Below are positions 9,479-17,469 of a stretch of DNA of 64,000 nt, in pieces. Each line of letters opens with the position of its first letter. The first letter of the stretch is position 1. Below the pieces are notes generated by a model. It made no database searches and was not told the origin of the DNA. It saw nothing but the letters and a program-made list of their open reading frames with translations. The DNA is from Azospirillum brasilense. GTDB lineage: Bacteria; Pseudomonadota; Alphaproteobacteria; Azospirillales; Azospirillaceae. Where the stretch lies: positions 31,485 to 95,484 of the forward strand of contig NZ_VITI01000015.1 of assembly GCF_007827795.1 (NCBI RefSeq), in the 5' to 3' direction. Made by a program: the position numbers and the translations under genes.

Positions 9479-10294
9479 TTACGAACCGGAATTGGCGCGG
9501 ATCGGCCAGCTCTCCTGGAAAACCCGCCCGTTCGAATCCTCGGCGGTGACGTCCAGCGTTCCCTGCTCCTCCGGCACCAGGGAGAAATGGATGCTGGGGT
9601 CTTCGCTCAACGAGATGTCCGATTGCATGTCGAGCACTGGCGTCCCGTTGTAACGGATGGAAACGGTCTTCACGTAGTGGGCCGGGATGAAGTAATAGTT
9701 GAGCTGATCGTACTGCATGCCGGTGTAGTTGGGGTGGCTGATCAGCAGCTGCGCGGTCAACGGCTTTCCGGCGACGATGCTGTCGGGCAGGTTCAGCTTC
9801 ATCTTGCCCATGCGGGCGACGGCGAGCTGGGCGTTCTTCAGGGCCGGGGCGGAGCATCCTCCGGACGCCTTGACGAACTGCGTGGTGCGGAGCAGCCGCC
9901 CGTCGCCGGTTTCCGCCACGGCGGTGATGTTGGTGTAGGCGTTGACCCGCAGACGGGTATCGATCGCCTGCGGGCTGTCGCCGTGCGGGAAGCGGAAGGT
10001 CGCGGCCATTGGCACCGGATTTTCATCGACGATGAGATGGACCGCGGTCACCTCGACGCCGTTGCCCGGCGCGGTCACGATCCGGATGGGCACGACCGCC
10101 GCGTCGTTGGCCCGCTTCGGCGCCTCCAGGCTGAGGAGCGGCCCGGCATCCTCGACCGCGCGACCCGAGAAATACATGTCGCGCAGCATGTCCCAGCGCT
10201 CTTCCTGCGGCGAGGCCGCCAGAGCGCTCGCGCTGCCCAGGCACAGCCAAGCAACTCCCGACAGCGTGAAAATGGTTCGGTGCGGTGTGGTCAT
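9479..10294 (-). CDS. Quinoprotein-associated SoxYZ-like carrier protein
   Basis: This 271-residue protein has a signal peptide ending ASALAA. It fuses a SoxY-like domain and a SoxZ-like domain, a family found beside PQQ-dependent alcohol dehydrogenases rather than thiosulfate oxidation genes. The SoxY-like half ends in KASGGCSAP (Cys near residue 147), matching the swinging-arm cysteine of SoxY. The SoxZ-like half contains HPNYTGM and a beta-rich C-terminus. It should act in the periplasm. The metallohydrolase gene ends four bases upstream on the same strand, so the two are co-transcribed. No soxABCD genes are present, so conventional sulfur oxidation is not supported here. The actual cargo is unknown. 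Confidence 0.88.
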   Translation of the reverse strand: MTTPHRTIFTLSGVAWLCLGSASALAASPQEERWDMLRDMYFSGRAVEDAGPLLSLEAPKRANDAAVVPIRIVTAPGNGVEVTAVHLIVDENPVPMAATFRFPHGDSPQAIDTRLRVNAYTNITAVAETGDGRLLRTTQFVKASGGCSAPALKNAQLAVARMGKMKLNLPDSIVAGKPLTAQLLISHPNYTGMQYDQLNYYFIPAHYVKTVSIRYNGTPVLDMQSDISLSEDPSIHFSLVPEEQGTLDVTAEDSNGRVFQESWPIRANSGS

Positions 10295-10298
10295 GGCG

Positions 10299-11255
10299 TC
10301 ATTCCCATTCCAGTTCGGCGAAGGCCGCCGTCACGTTGCGCGGGTTGTAGGACTCGAACAGGCGCCAGCGCGGCGCCTCCTCGGCGGCGACCGTTTCGAC
10401 CGCCTGCTGAATGGTGCCGTGGGCGGCCTGGACATTGCGAACACCCTCGACGATCCGGCTCAGGTAGCGGCGCAGGTCCCCGGCCGCATCCGGCCAGGGG
10501 GCCGAGGGAGGGCCGTGTCCGGGAACCACGCGCGCCGCCGGTTCCGCGGCCAGGGCGTCGAGAACGCGGAGCCAGCCGAGGACGGAACCGTCGATGGCCG
10601 GCGCCCGCTCCATGAACAACAGGTCCCCGGCCCACAGCGTCGCGGTTCGCCGATCGAGCACCGTCAGGTCGTTGTCCGTGTGGCCCACCGGCCACGCGAC
10701 GAGGTCGAGCACGCGCCCTCCCAGATCCAGTTCCAACCGCTCGGCGACCACGAGGGTCGGCGGGATGAGCCGCACCTCCGCGGCGGCGGCGGGACTGGTC
10801 TCGGCCTCGAACGCCTGCCGGTAATGGTCCATGCGCGCCGTCAGGGCCGCCTGGAAGTTGCCGTGCGCCACGAATTCGGGCCGGTCGGGCAGGAAGGCGG
10901 TGTTTCCCAGCACATGGTCCGGGTGCATGTGGGTGTTGACGACGTAGCGGACGGGCCGGTCGGTGTGGGCGCGGATCGCGTCGCGCAAACGATGTCCAAC
11001 AACCGGCGAGCCGCCGCTGTCGATCACGGCGACGGCGTCGTCCCCGACGATGAAGCCGCAGTTGGCGATGTCCCCGGCGTTGGCCGCGTCGGTTTCCTCG
11101 TGGCGACCGGCGTGCACGAACACACCGGGTGCGACCTCGAACACGGGCAGGGGATCGGCCGGCGCCGGGGTTGCCCAGAGCAGGCAGACGAGCAGCCAGA
11201 CGCCGGCCGGCGCCTTGCGCGCGGACGACCCGAGGAACGTGGCCGCAGCAGCCAT
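10299..11255 (-). CDS. Quinoprotein relay zinc metallohydrolase (MBL fold)
   Basis: This is a 318-residue metallo-beta-lactamase-fold hydrolase with the zinc motif THMHPDH near residue 106, later GHTDND and GHG histidines, and a signal peptide ending in ATPAPA-D. It resembles SoxH-like hydrolases of the 'quinoprotein relay system', which co-occur with SoxYZ-like carriers and PQQ dehydrogenases. The probable site is the periplasm; the substrate is unknown, perhaps a thioester or persulfide on the carrier cysteine (inference). I chose ATG 11255 because AGGA lies seven bases upstream; ATG 11270 is possible but has no ribosome site. It follows the MfnF-like gene by about 20 bases in one operon. 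Confidence 0.85.
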   Translation of the reverse strand: MAAAATFLGSSARKAPAGVWLLVCLLWATPAPADPLPVFEVAPGVFVHAGRHEETDAANAGDIANCGFIVGDDAVAVIDSGGSPVVGHRLRDAIRAHTDRPVRYVVNTHMHPDHVLGNTAFLPDRPEFVAHGNFQAALTARMDHYRQAFEAETSPAAAAEVRLIPPTLVVAERLELDLGGRVLDLVAWPVGHTDNDLTVLDRRTATLWAGDLLFMERAPAIDGSVLGWLRVLDALAAEPAARVVPGHGPPSAPWPDAAGDLRRYLSRIVEGVRNVQAAHGTIQQAVETVAAEEAPRWRLFESYNPRNVTAAFAELEWE

Positions 11256-11275
11256 CGTCCGGTCCTGCATTGTGT

Positions 11276-12373
11276 TCAATCGCGCAAGTATGGGACCCCG
11301 TCTGCGGGGGCGGCAACCGGGCAAAGGTGTTTGTGCGGCGCACCGTCGAAGGCCAGCCAGCCGACGCTGACGGCGGGAGCGAACCATCCCGTGCGTTCCC
11401 GCAAGGCCGGCGCCACCGGCAGATGCGCTTCGAAGTCCCGGTACGCCGATCCCCGGCGTTCGGCGAGGCGACGCACCAGGAACCGGCCGACCCCGGCGCC
11501 GACGAGCGGCGGGGCGTCCGCCGTCAAGCTCCGCGACAGCACTTGGTCGAGCGCGTCCTCGATCCGACGGAGCTGGCGTTCCGCGAGATGGTCGGCGAGG
11601 CGGCAGGCCTTCGGCAGGCCGTCCGGTCCCAGGTCGTCGCCGACCATCCGCAGCAGGCGTCGTGCGCTGGCCGTAATGCCGTGGTCGCGCCCGTCCGCCG
11701 TCGGGTGCTGGTCGGCGCCGTCCGGCAGCGTCCCGGTCAGGCGGTGAACGTCGGCCATGGTCGCGAACAGCTCCGCCATCAGCGCGCGCCAGCGCCCGCC
11801 GTAGGGGGCAGCGCTGGCCACCGCCATGACCGGGGTGCGCACGACGCCCGTGTAGACCAGTTCGCCGCTGTCCAGCCGCTCGGCGTCGGAATAGCCGGCG
11901 TGGAGCGGGCCGCCGCCGACGAGCGGGACGATGTCGGTGGTGGTGCTTCCGACATCCAGCAGGACGCCGTCGCCGCCCGCCGCGGCCACCAATGCGGTGG
12001 CGTACCAGTTGGCGGAGGCCACCGCCTCCACGCAGTCCGGAACGGTATCGACCGGCACCAGCCCACGGGGGCCGGCGAAGATGCTGAGGGTCGCGGCGGG
12101 CAGGGCGGAGCGCATCGTGGCGGCGATGCGGCGCACGCCGTCCGCGCGGTCGTCGAACAGGTCCGCCAACTCTCCGGTCATGGTCGCCGCGACCTGTTGC
12201 GGCTGGCCCCAGCGGGCGGTCACCGCCGCGACGGCCTGCTCCAGCCGGTCGAGACCCTGCCAGAGCGGGCAGGGCCACTGGTCGAGGTCGCGGAGCGTTC
12301 CCGCCCCATCGAACAAGGCGGCCTTCAGGTGCGCCCCACCGATGTCCAGCCCGATCAATGCGCCGCCGTCCAT
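11276..12373 (-). CDS. H4MPT-linked C1 transfer protein, MfnF-like (hydantoinase/oxoprolinase family)
   Basis: This 365-residue protein has an acetate-kinase/hsp70-like nucleotide fold. The N-terminal phosphate loop is IGLDIGGAHLKAALFD, a second glycine motif is LLDVGSTTTDIVP, and a late VGAGVGRFL follows. It belongs to the family long annotated as an H4MPT-linked C1 transfer pathway protein, which includes archaeal MfnF, the enzyme that couples the furan and glutamyl-tyramine halves of methanofuran. Hence the likely job here is assembly of methylofuran, the cofactor of the Fhc complex. That assignment is family-based. It lies three bases after the MfnD-like ATP-grasp gene, which supports a shared pathway. 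Confidence 0.82.
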   Translation of the reverse strand: MDGGALIGLDIGGAHLKAALFDGAGTLRDLDQWPCPLWQGLDRLEQAVAAVTARWGQPQQVAATMTGELADLFDDRADGVRRIAATMRSALPAATLSIFAGPRGLVPVDTVPDCVEAVASANWYATALVAAAGGDGVLLDVGSTTTDIVPLVGGGPLHAGYSDAERLDSGELVYTGVVRTPVMAVASAAPYGGRWRALMAELFATMADVHRLTGTLPDGADQHPTADGRDHGITASARRLLRMVGDDLGPDGLPKACRLADHLAERQLRRIEDALDQVLSRSLTADAPPLVGAGVGRFLVRRLAERRGSAYRDFEAHLPVAPALRERTGWFAPAVSVGWLAFDGAPHKHLCPVAAPADGVPYLRD

Positions 12374-12376
12374 GGC

Positions 12377-13390
12377 TCACCTCTCCAGCGTCAGAAGGAC
12401 CGGTTCGATGCGCGTCACCGGTTGCGGCGGGACCGGCGGGTCACGCGACAGGTCCAGCACCGCGGCGGCGACGTTCAACCCCGTCGCGCGCCGCAACCCC
12501 ACATTGGAGGTGGTGAGGCGCGGGTTGACCTCGATGATCGTCGGCCCGTCGGGACCGACGATGACATCGACGCCGACGCACCCGAACAGGTCGGGCAGCG
12601 CCGCCGCGACGCCCTGCGCGAGATCGGAGAGGGCGGGGGACAGCGCCATCCCGCCGACGATCCCCCCGCCGTAGGAGAAGCGGCCAGCAGACAGGGTGAC
12701 GGTCTGGCGGTTGGCGGTCAGCGGCCAGGCCCGCCCGTCGCGGCAGAGCATCGACAGGCTGGCCGGCGTGCCCGGCTGGAAGGGCTGCACCACGAAGCCG
12801 CTCCGGTCCGTCTCTCCCAGCCAGCCCCGCCAGTCGGCATGCTCGCGGATCAGCCGGGTGTCGATGCATCCGGCCCCGTCGTCGGGCTTGACGACCCACG
12901 GACCGTTCCCCGGCGGCCCGTCCGCAGCGACGGCGCCGATCCGCCAGACCGGGACGACGGGCAGTCCGGCCGCCGACAGAACGGCTGCCGTCGCCGCCTT
13001 GCTCGACGCGACGGCCACCGCGTCGGCGCGGCTGTTGAGCAGGCGGCGCCCAGTTGCTTCAACCATACGGCCGAAGCGTTCCAATGCGCCGTCGGTTTCC
13101 GGGGCAATCGGCCAGACGCCGTCCGCCTGCCGGGCGAGGTTCTCCCAAAGCGACCAGGACTCGCGCGGGTCCGTGATGGTTATGCTGCGCACGGGGAACG
13201 CGAGCGGCGGAAGGCGGGCGTCGCGCGTGACCGTCACCGCCACCCCCGGCATCTCCAGCAGGTCGGCCAGCAGGGCGTGGAGCATCAGGTCGCCCTCACG
13301 GGCGAGGCTGGCGGGGATGGGGGCGTCCGGCGGCATACCGCCGCCGGTCACGAACTCACAAACCAGGATGCGCATGCCGTCCACCACCAT
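12377..13390 (-). CDS. ATP-grasp ligase, MfnD-like (tyramine/tyrosine-glutamate ligase candidate)
   Basis: This is a 337-residue ATP-grasp enzyme. Visible features are the N-terminal MRILVCEFVTGGGM, the ATP-binding strand PWVVKPDDGAG in the middle, and the metal-binding EVNPRLTTSN near the C-terminus. Archaeal MfnD proteins of this type join glutamate to tyramine in methanofuran synthesis; bacterial methylofuran carries tyrosine-derived and polyglutamate parts, so an analogous role is likely (inference). Start may be ATG 13390 or ATG 13375; the conserved MRILV begins at the latter. It is the first gene of a minus-strand operon with the MfnF-like, metallohydrolase and SoxYZ genes. It overlaps, head to head, the start region of the HisA-like gene. 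Confidence 0.75.
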   Translation of the reverse strand: MVVDGMRILVCEFVTGGGMPPDAPIPASLAREGDLMLHALLADLLEMPGVAVTVTRDARLPPLAFPVRSITITDPRESWSLWENLARQADGVWPIAPETDGALERFGRMVEATGRRLLNSRADAVAVASSKAATAAVLSAAGLPVVPVWRIGAVAADGPPGNGPWVVKPDDGAGCIDTRLIREHADWRGWLGETDRSGFVVQPFQPGTPASLSMLCRDGRAWPLTANRQTVTLSAGRFSYGGGIVGGMALSPALSDLAQGVAAALPDLFGCVGVDVIVGPDGPTIIEVNPRLTTSNVGLRRATGLNVAAAVLDLSRDPPVPPQPVTRIEPVLLTLER

Positions 13391-13409
13391 GCAGCCGAGG
13401 GAGTGGGAA

Positions 13410-14117
13410 ATGTTCCACGTCGTTCCGGTGATCGACCTCAGGGATGGCGGTGTGGTGCACGCCCGCCGCGGCGACCGGGGCCGCTACCCGCCGTTGCGCT
13501 CGTCGCTGTGCGCCGGCAACGACCCGGTGGCGGTGGTCGGCGGCCTGCTCCGCCTGCATCCGTTCCGGGTGGTCTATGCCGCCGACCTCGACGCCATCCA
13601 AGGCACCGGCGACAACCGGCCGGCGCTGGCGCGGCTGAAAGAGGCCTATCCGGATGTTGGATTCTGGGTCGATGCCGGGTTCCGCACCGCCGACGCGGTG
13701 CGCGGCTTCGTCGCGTCGGGGCTCGGCGACGCGGTGCTCGGCAGCGAGAGCCTGGACGGGCTGGCTCCGCTGGCCGCGCTGAAGGCCGACCCGGCTTGGG
13801 AGCGGGTGATCCTTTCGCTCGATTTCCGCGACCGCTTCGTCGGACCGCCCGGCCTGCCGGACCGTCCCGACCTGTGGCCGCAACGGATCATCGCCATGAC
13901 CCTCGCCCGCGTCGGGTCGGGTGAGGGTCCGGACTGGAGCCGCCTCGCCGAGATCAACGAAACCAAGCCGCAGGCAAGCCTGTTCGCCGCCGGCGGGGTG
14001 CGCGACGGCAACGACCTTCGAGACCTCGCGGCGCGTGGCAGCGCCGGCGCCCTGGTGGCGACGGCGCTGCACGACGGCCGCATCGGCGGTGCGGAACTGG
14101 ATGCCCTGTCCCGATAA
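13410..14117 (+). CDS. HisA/HisF-related TIM-barrel protein of the H4MPT cluster
   Basis: This is a 235-residue TIM-barrel protein. Its opening FHVVPVIDLRDGGVVHARRG is HisA-like (VIDLxxGxVV), and later strands give VVYAADLDAI, VDAGFRTAD, LSLDF and AAGGVRDGNDL, with the C-terminal phosphate-binding region replaced by GSAGALVATALHDG. It is not within a his operon. Methylotrophs carry such HisA homologues beside H4MPT genes, so a role in cofactor synthesis is likely but unproven. AGGGAG precedes ATG 13410 by six bases, making it better than ATG 13389. It ends five bases before the convergent fae stop. Confidence 0.75.
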   Translation: MFHVVPVIDLRDGGVVHARRGDRGRYPPLRSSLCAGNDPVAVVGGLLRLHPFRVVYAADLDAIQGTGDNRPALARLKEAYPDVGFWVDAGFRTADAVRGFVASGLGDAVLGSESLDGLAPLAALKADPAWERVILSLDFRDRFVGPPGLPDRPDLWPQRIIAMTLARVGSGEGPDWSRLAEINETKPQASLFAAGGVRDGNDLRDLAARGSAGALVATALHDGRIGGAELDALSR

Positions 14118-14122
14118 GCCAG

Positions 14123-14650
14123 TCACGCGGCGAAGGGGTGCTTCACCTTGTCCTTCTGGCTCATCAGGTCCTGCGCGCTCGGGAAGCTGGCGACCGCGCG
14201 CTCGATGGCTTCCTTGGTGGCGCGGTAGTTGTAGTCCTGGATCTTGGCGTTGTCCTTGGCCTCCCAGTGGATGAAGACGCCGACGCAGATGAAGATGTTG
14301 TCGATCTCGTCCTGCGGGATGGTGCCTTCCGACACGCAGTCGGCCACAGCCTTGGCGACGGCGTGCTGGGCGGGGCCGAACATCTGCACCGCCTGTTCCG
14401 CGCCCTTGATGGTGACCTTGTTGAACAGGATGGTCGCCGGCTTGCACATCAGGTTGGGTGCGACGACGGCGAGCAGGGCGGTGAAGCCGTCCTTGTTGTT
14501 GGTCAGCGCGTTGCAGAAGGCCGTTTCCACGGCGCTGCCGCGCGGTCCCATGATCAGGTCGATGTGGGCGACCTCGTTCCCATCACCGACCAGCGATTCA
14601 CCGACGAGCACGCGGTTGATCTTGGTGGACTGTCCTCCCCACATCGGCAT
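14123..14650 (-). CDS. fae: Formaldehyde-activating enzyme Fae
   Basis: This 175-residue protein matches the usual Fae length (about 170). Fae catalyses condensation of formaldehyde with tetrahydromethanopterin to methylene-H4MPT, the entry step of formaldehyde oxidation in the cytoplasm. Recognisable stretches are INRVLVGESLVGDGNEVAHIDLI, where the catalytic His sits in AHIDL, then GPRGSAVETAF, the hydrophobic LLAVVAPNL and CKPATILFNKVTIK, and the terminal KDKVKHPFAA. ATG 14650 has GGGAG seven bases upstream. It is the last gene of the minus-strand beta-RFAP synthase-mtdB-ATP-grasp-mch-ATP-grasp-citG-fae run, separated from the CitG-like gene by 11 bases. Confidence 0.96.
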   Translation of the reverse strand: MPMWGGQSTKINRVLVGESLVGDGNEVAHIDLIMGPRGSAVETAFCNALTNNKDGFTALLAVVAPNLMCKPATILFNKVTIKGAEQAVQMFGPAQHAVAKAVADCVSEGTIPQDEIDNIFICVGVFIHWEAKDNAKIQDYNYRATKEAIERAVASFPSAQDLMSQKDKVKHPFAA

Positions 14651-14661
14651 GTCCTTTCTCC

Positions 14662-15606
14662 CTAGTGTTGCCGGCGCCCTTCGCGGAGCGCGTCTTTTCG
14701 AAGAGCATCCGTTATGACGGGCGGCTGCGGGGATTGCATGAGCCAGAACGCAAGAAGGCAACCCACGACAATATCCGCGGTCGTTCCCGGGTTGACGCCA
14801 TTGTATTTGAGGTCCCGGTCCAGTTCCGCCAAGCGCGATCGCGTTAGCGTGAATGCACGATCCGCGGCCGCGTTTTCCCTCAATTCCGAAGCCCGCGTGC
14901 GTAACCATTCAGAACGCTCCCGCCCGTATTTTCGGATGACATGGCTGTCGGGCAGGGTGGCGAGGAATTCGACATAAATCATTTCCGTTGCCCGCTCGAA
15001 ATCCGGCCCGGCGTCCAGCCATCGCCGCAGGCTCGGCACGCCGGTGTCGAAGATGTCCGCGAAGCCCGTCGCGTATTGCCGGGCGATGCTATCGCGGTCC
15101 TGCGCTTCCCGCATGGCGTCGAGCAAAGTCACCCGCGCCGGGGCGTGCACGTCCGCCCCCTCCACGCGGCCCAGCCCGGCGGGCTCCGCCAGCGCGATCG
15201 CCTGAAAAGCCAGCTCCGCGTCCGCCACCGTCAGGCTGGCGAGGACATGGCGCAACCGGTCGCGCAAAGAACCTTCGCCGGGCATCAGCGCGGCCTGGGC
15301 CAGCGGTGCGGCCAGCAGCAGGATGCCGAGGTTGGTGTTGCAGCCGACGGCTTCCCGCGTGGCGAGGACGGCTGCGTGCAGCCGCTCCCCGACGTCCAGC
15401 CCCGGCCGCGCGAGGATGGGCGCGGTCGCGTCGGCGCTGGCGAGGAACTGGGCGACGGTCATGCCGTGTCCCTCGGCATGGATGTGGACGTTGCCGGGCT
15501 TCAGCGCGCGCAGTTCCAGGTGGCAGGCGGCGCGGTAGGCACCGGCCACGCCGGAGGCCGGATCGGGGGGGATCGGCGCCCAGTCGATCATGCGCCCACC
15601 GATCAT
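14662..15606 (-). CDS. CitG-like triphosphoribosyl-dephospho-CoA synthase family protein
   Basis: This 314-residue protein resembles CitG/MdcB, which join ATP to dephospho-CoA by a ribosyl transfer. Family features include AYRAACHLELRALKPGNVH near the N-terminus, GCNTNLGILLLAAPLAQA, and the C-terminal KYNGVNPGTTADIVVGCL. No citrate lyase or malonate decarboxylase genes are near. In H4MPT clusters such homologues are thought to act on a phosphoribosyl step of the cofactor, consistent with the ribosyl-phosphate side chain of methanopterin (inference). ATG 15606 overlaps the stop of the preceding ATP-grasp gene as ATGA, the basis for choosing that start. Confidence 0.85.
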   Translation of the reverse strand: MIGGRMIDWAPIPPDPASGVAGAYRAACHLELRALKPGNVHIHAEGHGMTVAQFLASADATAPILARPGLDVGERLHAAVLATREAVGCNTNLGILLLAAPLAQAALMPGEGSLRDRLRHVLASLTVADAELAFQAIALAEPAGLGRVEGADVHAPARVTLLDAMREAQDRDSIARQYATGFADIFDTGVPSLRRWLDAGPDFERATEMIYVEFLATLPDSHVIRKYGRERSEWLRTRASELRENAAADRAFTLTRSRLAELDRDLKYNGVNPGTTADIVVGCLLAFWLMQSPQPPVITDALRKDALREGRRQH

Positions 15607-16490
15607 GCGCCGACCCGCTCCACGAAGTCGGCGGCCAGGGCATCGGCGATGTCCACCGCGCTGACCCGCTGCAAGCCCTGCCAAGCCGGCATGCTGTTGA
15701 TCTCCAGCACCAGCCAGGCCCCCGCGCGGTTCTGGATCAGGTCGACGCCCGCGTAGCTTGCGCCAACCGCCGCCGCGGCGCGGACGGCGAGCGCGGCGGC
15801 CTCGTCGTCGGCGGGAGCGGCCTCGCACGCCGCGCCCTGATGGACGTTGGTGATCCAACTCCGCCCGTACCGGGTCATCGCGGCGACCGCCCACCCACCC
15901 ACCACGAGCACGCGGCGGTCCCGCCACGCGCCTTCGGTGCGTGGCGGGATGAAGGGCTGCAGGTAGTAGACGCCGCCGACCGCTTCGGCGTCGGGCAGCA
16001 CGTCGGGTCCGTCCAAGCGTTGCAGTCCGCGCCCCTGTGCGCCGAACAGCGGTTTCAGCACTTGGTCGGGCGCCTGTTCAAGAATGTGCCGGGCCGGTTC
16101 GGGCTCCTGCACGGCGAGGGCAGGCGGGGTGGGCAGGCCGGCGCTGGCGAGAAGGAAGCTGGTCATGCTCTTGTCCACGCAGCGCTCGATGGCCCGCGCG
16201 TCGTTGCAGACCGGCACCCCGAGGTCGCGCAGCGCGTGGAGCACGCCCAGGCGCAGCGTCACCTGCTCGAAGCTGCCCTGGCCCACCGCGCGGACGAAGA
16301 CACCCGCCGGCAGCGTGTCCTCGAAGCCGGGGATCAGCAGCCCGGTCGCCGTGTGGCCGACGGCGATCCCGCAGCGTCGTGGCGAGACGCAGCGGCAGGG
16401 CAGGCCGCGCGCCTCGATGGCCCGGACCAGCCGCGGCGTGTGCCAGTCGGGCCGTTCGGTGAGGATCAGGGCGGCGCGCTCACCGGACAT
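15603..16490 (-). CDS. RimK/MptN-like ATP-grasp ligase
   Basis: This is a 295-residue ATP-grasp protein of the RimK/MptN group. Visible features are the pre-grasp VCNDARAIERCVDKSMTSF, the ATP-binding VLKPLFGAQGRGL, and the metal-binding VDLIQNRAGAWLVLEINSMP. Archaeal MptN adds glutamate to H4MPT, so a ligase step in H4MPT or methylofuran tailoring is likely; the exact acceptor is not known. I start at MSGERAALIL (ATG 16490), which overlaps the mch stop by 11 bases; a further 20 upstream codons in frame lie inside mch and look non-conserved. It is translationally coupled to mch before it and the CitG-like gene after it. Confidence 0.8.
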   Translation of the reverse strand: MSGERAALILTERPDWHTPRLVRAIEARGLPCRCVSPRRCGIAVGHTATGLLIPGFEDTLPAGVFVRAVGQGSFEQVTLRLGVLHALRDLGVPVCNDARAIERCVDKSMTSFLLASAGLPTPPALAVQEPEPARHILEQAPDQVLKPLFGAQGRGLQRLDGPDVLPDAEAVGGVYYLQPFIPPRTEGAWRDRRVLVVGGWAVAAMTRYGRSWITNVHQGAACEAAPADDEAAALAVRAAAAVGASYAGVDLIQNRAGAWLVLEINSMPAWQGLQRVSAVDIADALAADFVERVGA

Positions 16491-17469
16491 CGCGGAACGA
16501 GCGCTCCACGAGGTCCGGCGCCAGGGTCCCGCCGTGGAAACTGCGCCCACTGTCGATCGCGGTGACCGTCACGCGCGCCGGGCTGAACAGCATGGAATCG
16601 ATGGCGTAGAAGTCTCCCTTCGCCGCTGCGAAGATCTCCGCGAAGGGGCGCCCGTGGTCCCGCGAGGTGGAGGAGGGCAGGCGGCGCGCCAGATCCTCGG
16701 CCGCGTCGTCCGGGCCGGTGACGTGCAGATGGACCGTGCCGCCGTAGAGGATCGCGTCGTTGGTGCGGCCCATGGCGGTGAGGAAGCCGCCGCCCGGCGG
16801 GGGAAGCGGCGCCATGCCGATGCCGTCGACAACGCGGTCGAGCGGAAAGCCGAGGGCGTGCAGCTTGTGCAGGGCGACCTCCAGCACGCGGGCGACCACC
16901 TGGGTGGTCCCGGCGAGGCTCTGCGTCGGGGTGAGGACCAGGGTCAGCCGGTCGACGGCGATGCCGCAGGTCGTTGCGATGTGGGCGACCAGTTCGGCGG
17001 GCGGCAGGGCCGTCGCCTCCATGACGAAGGCCGCCGCGTCGGCGGCGTCGCGGTAGTCCAGCTCGTCGAACAGCGCCTCCTGCCGGGCCAGCGCGCGGCC
17101 GGGGCCGGAGCCCAGCGCGTAGAAGGCGCCCTTGCCGCTGCCATGGCTGAGGCTCCAGCCGGCATACTGGCTGCCGAGGCATGCCAGCACCGGCTGCGCG
17201 CTGTGGACAGTGACGCCGAACGGCCAGGGCGGCGGGCCGGGCATTGGGCTAAATGCCACCCGGCCAAGACCGCCCATGCACAGTTCAGCGACGCGCCGTC
17301 CGGCTTCCAGCCCGCCGGGATGGCCGATCCCGGCATCGACGACGCAGGCCCCGCCGACCCTCTCGATGCCGAGACGGAGCACCGGGGCATCGGCCACCAG
17401 CCGTTCGACCAGCGGCGCCGACAACGCTGCAAGGCTTGGGCGTGGATCGGAGGGCGTTTCCGTGGTCAT
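16480..17469 (-). CDS. mch: Methenyl-H4MPT cyclohydrolase Mch
   Basis: This 329-residue enzyme hydrolyses methenyl-H4MPT to formyl-H4MPT, the third step of the H4MPT pathway. Diagnostic stretches are DAGIGHPGGLEAGRRVAELCMGGLG, the HSAQPVLACLGSQYAGW core, GSGPGRALA, and the C-terminal MGRTNDAILYGGTVHL with SRDHGRPFAEIFAAAKGDFY. Length and motif order match bacterial Mch. The start codon overlaps the upstream ATP-grasp stop as TGATG. It sits between two ATP-grasp genes, the arrangement expected in alphaproteobacterial H4MPT clusters. Confidence 0.95.
   Translation of the reverse strand: MTTETPSDPRPSLAALSAPLVERLVADAPVLRLGIERVGGACVVDAGIGHPGGLEAGRRVAELCMGGLGRVAFSPMPGPPPWPFGVTVHSAQPVLACLGSQYAGWSLSHGSGKGAFYALGSGPGRALARQEALFDELDYRDAADAAAFVMEATALPPAELVAHIATTCGIAVDRLTLVLTPTQSLAGTTQVVARVLEVALHKLHALGFPLDRVVDGIGMAPLPPPGGGFLTAMGRTNDAILYGGTVHLHVTGPDDAAEDLARRLPSSTSRDHGRPFAEIFAAAKGDFYAIDSMLFSPARVTVTAIDSGRSFHGGTLAPDLVERSFRDVR

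Noticed and set aside
12696..13409. Upstream extension of the HisA-like frame
   Set aside because: It is antisense to the conserved MfnD-like ATP-grasp gene and has no recognisable domain; ATG 13410 has a good ribosome site.
16491..16550. Longer start of the RimK-like ATP-grasp gene
   Set aside because: The added residues overlap the conserved end of mch and do not resemble the family; MSGERAALIL begins the fold.
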